A DNA stretch of 64,000 bases from Biomphalaria glabrata (taxonomy: Eukaryota > Mollusca > Gastropoda > Planorbidae), in the NCBI RefSeq assembly GCF_947242115.1, contig NC_074717.1, positions 40,196,701 to 40,260,700 of the forward strand, in the 5' to 3' direction. The notes beneath the pieces were generated by a model, which was not told the DNA's origin, searched no databases, and saw only the letters and a program-made list of their open reading frames with translations. The translations under genes and the position numbers were made by a program. This document shows positions 1 through 11,200 of this stretch, piece by piece; the first letter of the stretch is position 1, and the number at the start of each line of letters is the position of its first letter.

Positions 1-670
1 TTGCACCATATCCTGACACTTTATTCCCTGCCATTTCATCACCTAGTCACTTAATTCCCTGGTCCTTTGATCTTTTGATAAACAAGTATTTGTGTGTACA
101 TATGCAATAGTAATAAACAAAATATATAGAAGTACACATGTAGAAATATGCTTAGAAATATATACACAGATACCGATGATGGTCCTATGCCACTTGAATG
201 TCTTGACTGGGTTTAAACTTAATTAATTGAAACAAATTCACTCCAGAGGATGGGTTCAGTGTAGGAATAAATAGAAAGTTATCTCAAAGTTATAATTGAC
301 GCACCCATATTCAATGGTGATATCTAGATAAACGAAAGAAAGAATGATTGACAAATAAAGTTGTAGTGAAATTTTGTCAGTGATAAGCTCATGATTCTTC
401 TTATTGTCCTTATCTCTCTTAAGATTTTCACTATTTCCACCTCGCTTTGACTCAGGCAACCCATTTCATGTTCTAATAGCAATAAGGAAGAAGGAGCTAG
501 ATGTCTAGACTTTATACTTAGAAGTTTTGTGGTTTTAAATTATTCAATTTTTGGGAAAAGCTATGTCATAATTTGTGGGATGAACTTTCATTGATTTGAT
601 TTGCAAAATATTGTGTTAGCGATTCAAGTCTGTCCAACTTTTAATAAGCTTTTGTTTATACACCAATCAG
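1..670 (+). other. Upstream intron of KLHDC4-like gene
   Basis: AT-rich sequence ending in a splice acceptor (CAG at 668-670) in front of the first visible KLHDC4 exon. I see no other exon here. A LINE 3'-end relic occupies part of it (414-505). Confidence 0.6.
414..505 (-). mobile_element. LINE 3'-end relic (WNxLP tail family)
   Basis: The reverse strand reads a short stretch (IAIRT-NGLPES) that matches the C-terminal tail of CR1/Jockey-like LINE ORF2 proteins, where a WNxLP motif precedes an FK motif. Related, longer copies occur at 14465-14650 and 18510-18730. It is 5'-truncated and diverged. Confidence 0.45.
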
Positions 671-1494
671 ATAAAAGATGGTATCCTGTACATGTATGGA
701 GGAATCTATGAAGAGGGAGACAAACAAGTAACTCTGAATGACTTTTATTCTCTTGATATTCACAAACTGGATGAGTGGAATGTTATTGTAGCTGAGGACC
801 GCAGTTTGCAGCAGTGGCAAGATTCTGACTCGTCTTCTGAAAGTGGTAACGATGAAGCTGGTGCTGCTGCAGATGAACAAGAGGAAGGTGAATGGGGTCT
901 ATGTGTTTTGTCTGTTATACTATGGGAAAGCTAGAGCAAGGGAAGTATTAACTGCTACATTATGTAGCAGTTTACACATTAACCTTTTTCTAGCTGTACA
1001 CATTGGGATATGGTAAGATACTATGACTAAATGGAGGCCTCTAATTAAAATTTCTTGGACACATAGTTGTAAGGTCTATAGTTATGTGCCTTACCCATTG
1101 GAGCTGTTCTTTGTATGTATACTGGCATTATCTTTAAGATTATTTTAATAATGTCAAGGCTGAACGCAATTATGAGTAACAAAAAAATGAATCTTCATAA
1201 AATGGCTTAGTTTTATTTTTATGTTGTATCATGCCAGTATAATTAGTACCCATAGCGCTAAATGTTAACTTTTAATCAACTTTTATTTTAGACTCAGATG
1301 AAAGCATGGAAATTACATTTGAAGATGCCCCTGACAGGAAAGATGGGGAACACATAAGCGACTATTTTAGTCGGAGTCAGGACTATTGGATTCAGAAAGC
1401 TAGAGAGATCTATGAGGAGGAAGGTGAAACTTTGAGTGAAAGGAGACTAGTTCGATTTGCCAAGGACATTTGTGAAGAGGCTTGTGATAAATAA
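671..1494 (+). CDS. KLHDC4: Kelch domain-containing protein 4 (C-terminal two exons)
   Basis: Two coding exons, 671-887 and 1292-1494, joined through a phase-1 intron (donor G|GTGAAT, acceptor TTTTAG). The 139 residues begin with the last kelch-type strands (YMYGGIYEEGDKQVTLND, then LDIHKLDEW), pass through an acidic Asp/Glu/Ser stretch, and end in a conserved segment containing SDYFSRSQDYWIQKARE before TAA at 1492-1494. This order matches the C-terminus of KLHDC4. The kelch repeats that form the propeller must lie off the left edge. Molecular function of KLHDC4 is poorly defined in general; nothing here adds to it. The gene is convergent with CFAP418. Identity is fairly sure; the start is not in the window. 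Confidence 0.82.
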
Positions 1495-1539
1495 ATAATT
1501 ATTTCATGACATTATAAATAAACTACATCCATTCATTGC

Positions 1540-1545
1540 AATAAA
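1540..1545 (+). terminator. Poly(A) signal of KLHDC4
   Basis: AATAAA 46 bases after the stop codon. A second AATAAA at 1517-1522 is an alternative. Confidence 0.6.
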
Positions 1546-2162
1546 GTCTATGATGTGTCTCCATATTCAGACTTTTTTTTTTAATGAGTGAACTATTAAT
1601 TGTATAATTTTTTGCTTTGTGTTAAGGCCTAAGTGAAATTCTTCGATCTTATGAACTCCATTTAAATGATGCAAAGAACCAAGAAACACATACACACCAT
1701 GGGTAGTTTGATTTTATAAGTAGTTTTAATGTTCTACCATAATGAAGCAAACTTACAATAGAGAAATTATTCACAGTTATAAAAGTGCTAATTTTACAGG
1801 ATGTAATCAAATTGTTTAATGTTTCATGCTTTAAATGTCTTTTTTTCTCATTCTTGTTCCATACATTATTCATGCACTTATTAAATATGGTAGTCAAACA
1901 CACAAACATATTGCAGCCACATCCTTTCCTACTTTTGATAAAGAGAGAAGCAGCTGAAAAACACATCCAGCATTTTAAACTTATGCACTCTTATGTATTA
2001 TTTTAACATTAAATTAATCAAAACTTGCTACTTCAAATTTGTATGTTCAAATTTATTGTTAACAGTTCTAAAAATACTTATCTCTGTTATTGCATAATAT
2101 GATAGTGTAATCGTTGGCGTACAGTTCAAGAGATCCATTATAATCTTACACGCTGCCATAAA
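1546..2162. other. Tail-to-tail intergenic spacer
   Basis: AT-rich sequence between the 3' end of KLHDC4 and the 3' end of CFAP418. Short ORFs on both strands overlap each other and look like chance. I recognise nothing in it. Confidence 0.5.
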
Positions 2163-2168
2163 TTTATT
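2163..2168 (-). terminator. Poly(A) signal of CFAP418
   Basis: TTTATT on the given strand is AATAAA on the gene's strand, about 130 bases after the stop codon. Confidence 0.5.
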
Positions 2169-2296
2169 AATGCATTCACCACAAATTTGGATGAAAGATG
2201 AAAAGAATAACAATATTTGCACATTCCCACTAGCACAGTTCAGTTGACACAATCTTGAATGAAAAGTAATAAATGTCTTAATGTAACATCAGGCCA

Positions 2297-5200
2297 TCAC
2301 AAGGCATGCTTCCCACAAACCCACTTTAAACTGGGATCACTGAGTTCACATAATTCCTGCACATTCCTCCAGCTACATTGACAGCAGTAGGCTCTGCAGC
2401 CTGGAATAGAAAGATACATAAGAATCCAAATCTTGCTATTAAAACTATCAAATACCATGGCAGCATGAAAACTAACTTTTTACAAAGCTTATATCAACTC
2501 ACTCTGTCTGGTAAAATGTTTGTTGTACACCCAATTTCCAATCAAGCTGAAATTTTGCACAATTATTTATTTTACCTGACAACACAAGAATCAAAGAAAA
2601 ATTAACCAACTATTTAATTAATTATTGGAAATTAATTATTTTGCTTGGTATCTTGAACAAGGGAAAGAATTTGTACTTGACTGAAGTAGTGGTATAAGAT
2701 GAATTAGCCCCCTTTATATGTCACTGCTCTAAATTCAAACAAACATTATATGACTACAATTTTCTCTAGTCATAAGTACCTCACTAGCAGAGTGGTTAGT
2801 GCATCAGCCTGAGCCATGAGTTCCAATACAATGTGCCCCCCCCCCCTTTTTTTTTTTGTTGTGTGTAATGTTTTTAATAATCAATTAGTGTATTACCACC
2901 TTTCTTTCTCCCTGCTCCACCCCCTTTTTTTCTCAACTGGTCAATAAGTAATAGGATCATAGCATATTGAGAAAGCTAAAAGCATGAAATAGAACTAAAC
3001 AAAAATAATTGCTAAAAATATTATCAATCACACAGATTTATTCTTGATGATCTAGATCTATTACAAATTTAATTACATGACTGACCCAAAATAATTGATA
3101 TAATTACACTTCGTACAAGCTTTGTTTTTTAAAGAAAGTTTTTTTTTTCTTGATAGATAATTAACTTTCTGTGAAAGTAATAAAGGTTAGATGCTAGAGT
3201 GAAACAAAATTTAAGTAAAATATTTTCTTATGTAATAGTTTTAAAAAATCAATTATTACTCATTGATGAATACTAATGTGTCTCTCTAATAGCTACATGC
3301 CTCTCAAATCAAAAGTCCTTGCCATACTGAGTCATTCACTTATTACTAATTCTCACACTTGATTACTTCAAGGATTATGTTTCCATTTCCCTTCCCTGTT
3401 TATTTTTGTGTCTAATTAACAAGATTAAAGTTGGCAAACAGATTGATGCAATATAGAAAAATTATTTAATCTTATGAGTAGTACTAACCTTGCAATACTG
3501 TTGCCTAGCTGAACAGGGAAAATGAGAGAGATTAGAGACATTTTTACATTTGTTGGCTCCATTGGAGGATACTGTCTCAAGTTATTTTATTATTAAAGGC
3601 TTAAAGATTCTGTGAAGATCTGGAATTTGGAGGTGGTGTTCCTCTTGAACTATTCCATTAAATGAGTTATTAAAGTAGCAAAATATAAAAAATGCTTAAA
3701 AAAAAAACAAAGCTTATCAAAAGGGGAAGAACGCTGCCCTTAAAGCTATATCAGTAATGTACTAGTTATTTCCCTTATTTGATATCAAACAAAATAATTA
3801 ATTACCAATATTTAATTGACTCATTGAGTACTTTTGTTTATTGGTTCATGTTTTGTTAGGTACGATAAATAATTGTTTAAAGTATTAACTAGATTGGAGA
3901 TTATGTGAGGGAGAAATAACGTTAACAATTATTTAAGGGGACTAAATCTGACAAATTTAGCCATATCTGTGAATGCTGAAGAATTAGTTTCCCTTGTTGT
4001 TACCAGTAATTAATTTTCTAATTGGTTACTTTATGCCAAGAAGTAATTGTGCAGAGTTTAAACTTGATCTGAGAATGGGTGTGGGAGAAATAACATGTAC
4101 ACACTTTCTACCAGGCATACAGAGTGAATTAATATAAGCTTTATAAAAATGGTGAAGAAAGTTGTACATAAAAAAAATAAAGAAATATTCATCAGTATTA
4201 AGTGAATCATTATTTTATGTAAAAGTTAAGGAAGTTTTGTTCAAAGACCTTAGAATTATTAGCTCAACAATGGTTAATTAAGATATCATGTGGCCGCCAA
4301 CTGATTAAAAGATCAAGAAAGATGATTTTTTTAAAATGGATAACCTATTTTGACATTTGTTTATTTACCTGTTTTCCTGCCAAGTCTAGGTTCTAACTTC
4401 TTTAAGTCTGGTACATTGTTTCTAAGAAAGAGGTAATCTGTATCTTTGTGCCAACATCTGTTCTCAAAGTAACAGACTTTAAAATCACAAGATGTGCAAC
4501 GAAGTTGATCACATGGCCTTGAAAAAATGTAACACACACATAAAGCAATCAATTCTCTAAGTCTCATTTTATTACAACTTATTGTGAATTGTGTCATCTA
4601 CATAATTGTATGTATACTGTATGAAAGGTTTCTAAGAATAGAATACCTAGTTGAGAAGAATTTAAATTATGCTTAAAACATCATTAGTAATGATGAATAT
4701 TTGACTGTACCACTTGGAAAATTGCAAAAAACAAAATCCCACCACACTGTATTGTGTAATGGCTCACAATTAAGTAAAAGCATCCCCTGTGCTGCAGCAA
4801 AGCTAAACGGACATTTTTAAAAATGTACCTCTGCAACTGTACCAATGCTGAAAACTACTCATATAAATACCCTGCCAGATACCTAGATTCTCAATTAACA
4901 AGAAAAGTCATACAATTTTTAGCTTTAGCATTTAAACAATCACTAAATATGATAAGGTAAATTTTAACTGCAAAACCAACCACCCTTTGAATGGACCTTA
5001 AAATTATGTGTTTATAGGTAGCAAATCTTTAAATATTACATAATTTATGACACAGTGTAAACAGACAAAAGCATGCCATATGTAAAATTAAATCATGGTT
5101 TTTACTTATTTCAGATTTCAGCAATATTTCTCTTATTTACTGTAATGACACAAGATGCGTAGAAGTTGATGTTAATCGGGTTTTTCCTAAGTAATGTGAC

Positions 5201-8200
5201 GAGTAATAAAAGAGCAGGATTACGAACAAGAAGAATAACGGACAAGACGCCTTAGAGGACGACGCTAGGCTAGCGACGACAGAGGACTGTGCCCTGTTTA
5301 TTGTTTATTAAATTGTTGAAGTTATCAGCCTGCGTTATTAAGTATATTCTTTATTCATTCTGTTGTTGTGTCATATGGACTCGCATGCACTCATCAACAA
5401 AATAGACCATCAACATTACCTTTTATTTATACTTGTTCCAATGCCAGTCCCATCTGAACTACCACCAAGAAAAACAGGCAAACATCTTAAAAAAATATAT
5501 GTATACACAATCTGAATGTAAAAGGAAAGGGTATAAACTTCTTTAATTCCACTAAAAATATATCTGACATAAAGACAGTCCAGTGCAACCTGCTTTACTG
5601 CTTAGCTGCCATAGAAGCTCTATATATGCATTTCAGCTGAAACCTTTTTATAAAAATATTTGCTTCAATGTTTTTTAAATTTTATGTGATCTGGTGTATG
5701 GTGCACTTTTGTGGTATGACCTAAGAAAATTGCTTTGTATTTTAAAAAAATTAGCTTTTACATAGCATTAAGCTGTGAGTGACTTTTTCAACTTTCATAT
5801 ATACATACCACTTTACAAAATCTTTAGAAAGCTAAAATATGCTTTGGCTCGAAATCCTGTCAATTTACATCTCAGCTTGTTCTTTTGGTAACTATTATGG
5901 ATCAAGGTAATTGCAACACAGTGAGTTGCCTGCGACACTGTACAGGTCAGCTCAACCAATTACAAGGTAAAACTCAATTTTAATAATAGACCTATTCATC
6001 ATAATTTAAAAAGCAAGCAAAGTAATTTGTAATTTGGTTGGTGGGCATTTTGATGACTTGTAATTGTTGTGTGTCAAGGGCAATAAATGCATGGTGGTGC
6101 CCAATTCTTTCCAAGCTTTGTTCACGTCCCTAGGAGATATCAGCTAATCTTTGATCTAAGTGGATTCAGTGATGTCATAAAAAAATACCAATGCTCTATA
6201 TGATTTTAAACTGTAATATCTAGCAAAACCTTAAATGTAATATATCATACCAACTTTATTTCATACCAAACACTGATTCACCTTTAACTTCTACATAACC
6301 CAGATTTTTTAGATTTGAATGTTTAAATTATCATTATAGCTGAATAAAATGCACATAGAGCCAAAGAACTTGGCTGCAACATATATAAACTTCATAATCT
6401 ACTAGAATTTATTAAATATAACCATGTTATATTAACTTAAAACAGGTGTCAGTAAAGATGCCAATGGAAATTCCCATCTAGCATTAAAATGCAAGTACCT
6501 TCTGAATCTCTCTGATTTTTTCCCATCTTCTGTTGCAGATAATCTTGAATTATTTCTTGAGCAGCTCTAAAAATTAAATCTTATTAATTAGATGAATTTC
6601 ACCACAATCTAAGATATTACTTAATATCACTTTACATCACTATAATTTTTTCAACAACATATCATCATTCATCAACATAAATATGGATTTCATAATTATA
6701 AAAAAAAAGTAAAATTCCCCTGATTCATGAGGTAGATAATATAAGGGTAAGGAATATCAATGGTGTCATGTGTCCATCACAGTGACCAACTACCTTTTTA
6801 CTTTTTTTAACTATTGTCATGTACCTATTAGAGTTTGGTGGATTCAGTGGCATTCTAAAAATCCCAAAGTTCATTATACCAATCTTCACCAGGATATGAA
6901 CTCAAGACCCCTTGTTTCAGAAGCCAAGTGCTTTACCACTCAACCATTATGCTCTAGAGGCTTTTTCAAAATGACATTATTTTTATCTCATTTTGCAATC
7001 ACCAAGGTCATTCCTTTTTTGTTTGGAATAAACAGTGGAAATATTTTGTTATCAAATTCAAGTAGCATATAGCCTAGTTAATTATGAATAAATATGTTAA
7101 CTTTTGTTGTTTGATTAGTTAATATTTTACAAAGAAAGAAAATGCAACTAAATTGTGTTTTTTTTTTTGTGTTTGTCTTTTCAAGAATCTCAACAAACAA
7201 ACAACAAAAATCTTGATAACATAATCACACTACCTGATACCATTTTAAAAGTTGGTATGTTAGTTTCCAGCCTCAATGGGGCACCCAGATGGAAATAGTT
7301 GTAAGAAGAATCAATAAGACCAGTAGCAAAACTAGATTCAAAGGGGTGCCTAAGAAGGTGTGAGAGAGAATGTAGCTCTGACAACCATGTCAACAATCCA
7401 CATGCTGTTCCTCAAGAGTCCAGCGAGGTTAGCTTGTATAGAGAAGAAAAATGGTGGATGCCCTTTGTGTACTCAGTCTTCTGCCACATCTCTACCCAGT
7501 GTGTTTGGAGCTTCTGAGACATTGGAGTTTCAAGAGTTTCAAGTTCAACTATCCCCGACAATTTTATTTGGTATGTCATTTTGTTCAGAACATCCTTCAA
7601 TGGAATGAATGGTATGGGCTATAATATAACAGCCTCTCCCACAAGCACACTCTTTATTGGTCCACAAATTTTAGTAGTTCTATTTGTAATCTAGTAAGAT
7701 GAAACACCTTTACTTTGCTATTTCCATGAAAAAAGTCCAAACCCTTTACAAAATTGAGTGCTTCCCTTTTATATGTGCACTCAGCTTGGAATTTTCAGTT
7801 GTAGCTTTTATGTATAAAATGTATATTAATAGATTCATATTGTAAACCTAATCCTACTAAAAATATTTGGCATATAGTTTTCAGACATCCCTTCAGAAAT
7901 GATGATTATTAAATCCTACAGAAACCTCATTTATGATGGCAGTGAATAATAGAGGGCAATGTTGGAACTTGGAGGCATGGTGGCTGAGAGGTAAAGCAAT
8001 TGGCTTCCAAAACAGGGTCCAGGGTTCGAATCCTGGTGAGGACTGGAATTTTTAATGTCAGGATCTTTGGACATCTCTGAGTCCAGCCAGCTCTAATGGG
8101 TACCTAACATTAGTTAGGGAAAAGTAAAGGCAGTTGGTCGTTGTGCTGGCCACATGACACTCTTGTTAGCTGTGGGCCATATAAACAGATGACCTTTACA

Positions 8201-11200
8201 TCATCTGCCCCATAGATCACAAGGTCTGAAAGGGGAAACTTTTTAATGTTGTAACTTGGGACCAATGTGATGACAGTCTAACACATGACAAGACAGACAT
8301 GTTTTTATTGCTGAAATAACAGATACATGTTTTTATTGCTGAAATAACAGACATGTTTTTATCACTGAAACAACAGACATGTTTTTATCACTGAAACAAC
8401 AGACATGTTTTTATCACAGAAACAACAGACATGTTTTTATCACTAAAACAAAAGACATGTTTTTATCACTGAAACAACATAACTTACACTCCCCAAGGTA
8501 GTATCTTCACTTTCGTCTATATCTATATCAAGAATGTCATTGATCAATGAATCAAGAGAGCACTTGCTGAAATGAGAAATTATAAAATGGTAAGCAGTTT
8601 ATTGTTATCTATAGTCATATAATAATGGACATTTAAAACATTTTTTAAAAATATATGTATCATATAGTTTTGTATTTTCTTACATAATCTAATTTGGTAT
8701 GATATTAAAGAGTGCTGAAACTTCTTTCTTCTTCATCGTTCTCATTGTTATGTTGGAGTGTTCATATGACTAGACCAATACATGAGATGAACTGCGCAGT
8801 GGTTTCCAAATCAGGGAGCTCTCCATATAGTTTTCTTTCTATTGGGGTGATTTGGGGCCAATGTCTTATACGGGCCTCTTGGTAGAGAGAGCAGTTTTGG
8901 AGGACGTGGTCGGCATTTTCTGGTGATACTCCACATGGGCAGATTTCACTGGTTCCAATTTTGAGCTTCCGGAACATGTGTTGTCGCATTCTGTTGTGTC
9001 CGGTCCTGAGTCGAAAGATTAGACGCTGGTCTTGTCGGGATAGCTTATAGTAAGCATCATCTTTCTTGTGATTTGGATGGGAGCTCGTCCATTTCTCATT
9101 TATTTTATCTACAATTAATTTCTTCATTTCTTCTGGATAGAGAGCAGAGTTTACTTGTGAGTTTGTTCTCCCACTCTTGGCGAGTGTGTCAGCCTTCTCA
9201 TTTCCTGCTAGTTGTATGTGAGCTGGTATCCATTGAATGACAGTTTTTTTGCTGTTGTGGTTGAGCTTTGTGAGTGCTGTTCTGAGGTTTTTAATATAAG
9301 GGGAATCAGAGTTTTGCAGGCTTTGGAGGGTTGTTTTTGCGTCTGTTAGAAAGACAATCTGACTGTGAGGGGAACTTGGATGATTTGCTAGCATGGTAGC
9401 AGCTAGTGCTAGTGCTTCCCTTTCTGCTCTGTGACTGTCAGAGAGCTCTCCAGTTGCAAAGGATTTTTCTAGTTTTCCTCCATCTGGCCATTCGATAAGT
9501 ATTCCAGCTCCTCCATTTGTGGTGGCTTTATGGGATGAGCCATCCGTGTAAACTCTGATCCACTGATTGCTAGGGTAATTGGTATGTAGAAAACAGTTCA
9601 CTATTTCCTTGAGCTCTGTTGGTCTGTAATCAGATTTTCTTTTTATGTTTTCAATATGGTCCCTTATAGTAGGAAGAGGGCTTTCGTCCCAGGGTGGAGA
9701 TTCATTATAGTGTATCGAGGATTCCAGAGTAATTTTTTCAAGTTGGTGTTTCTTTTTTAGGTTTAGAGATTCCTGTATGAAATTGGTCCTTTTGAGACGG
9801 TTTTTTGTGCCAGTTTTGTGGATTTTTGTTCTGAGTGGGTGCCTCTCCAAGGTTTCCAATTTTGTGAATTGGGAAAGGATTTTTATTTCTCTTCTTTCAT
9901 CCAGAGAGATCAGGGCAGCGGTTTCCTCCATAGCTCTTATGGGTGTTGTTTTGATTGCTCCTGTCATTATCCTTAGACCAATATTTTGAACCTTGTCTAT
10001 TTTTCTAAGGTTGGTTTGGGCTGCTGAGCCCCATGCTGTGGCACCATATTCTAGTACAGGTCTTACATAACTGGTATAGGTCTTTTTCAGGATGTTGTGA
10101 TTTGCTCCCCAATCTGTGCCAGCTAATTTTTTCAAGAGGGATAGTCTCTGGATGCCTTTACTCTGTGTTTTATCTATTTGGTTTTTCCAGGTTAGTCTCG
10201 GGTCATAGGTGACTCCAAGATAAGTAGGGCTGTCATTTTTTTCTAAAGCTTCCTTATCTAATGTTAATTTTATTGTTTGTTGTTTTGTTGACAGTGAGAA
10301 TATGGTATATGTTGTCTTTTTTGTGTTAATGGACATGCCCCAGTCTTTGGACCAATTATTGAGTTTATCAAGAGCATCTTGTAATCGAAATTTCGATGTT
10401 CCTACATATTCTTCTGTGCTAATTAAGGCAAGGTCATCTGCATACATGCTGCTCTTAACTTTTTTGGGTAGGTTTTGATTTAGATCGTTTATGAATATTA
10501 GGAAAAGTGTTGGGGATAGGACTCCTCCTTGGGGGACACCATTTTTTATACCCACTGTGTGGCTTCTTTGTCCTTGCATGCAAACTAAGGCTTTTCTATT
10601 ATTTAGGTATTCCTTTATCCAGTTGTACATTCTGTGGGATATGTGATGCTGGATTAGCTTGAGCAAGAGACCTTGTTCCCAGACTTTGTCAAATGCTTTT
10701 TCTAAGTCAACCCACACAATTGTTGTTGGTTTCTTTTCTTGAAAGCCGTCTTCTATTTCTTGTGTGATGAAGGCAATTTGATCTTCTGTTGATCTGCCTT
10801 TTCTAAAGCCAGCCTGGGCTTCAGTGAGTAGGTTATTTGACTCAAGGATCCATGTCAGCCTTCTGTTTATCATTCTTTCCATCAGTTTGCAGGTACAGCT
10901 AGTGAGGCTGATGGGACGGTAGCTATCCAGTTTATTTCTTGGCTTGCCGTGCTTTAGTATAGGGATCATAATGGCTTTTTTCCAGATGTTTGGAATTCTG
11001 CCAGATTTCCAGCTAGCATTGAATAATTGTAGCAGTTTTCTTTTGGCTTGAGGACCCAAGTGAAGAAGCATGTCATTTGATATTTTGTCTGGGCCCGGGG
11101 CTTGTTTTGGTTTGAGGGCTTTTAGGGATTCATCTAGTTCCTTCATTTTAAGATTAGTGGTCATTCCCAAGGAGTAAGCTGGATTGTTTTCTTTAAATTT

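Noticed and set aside
1649-2252. Overlapping ORFs on both strands between KLHDC4 and CFAP418
   Set aside because: They overlap antisense, have low-complexity composition and match nothing.
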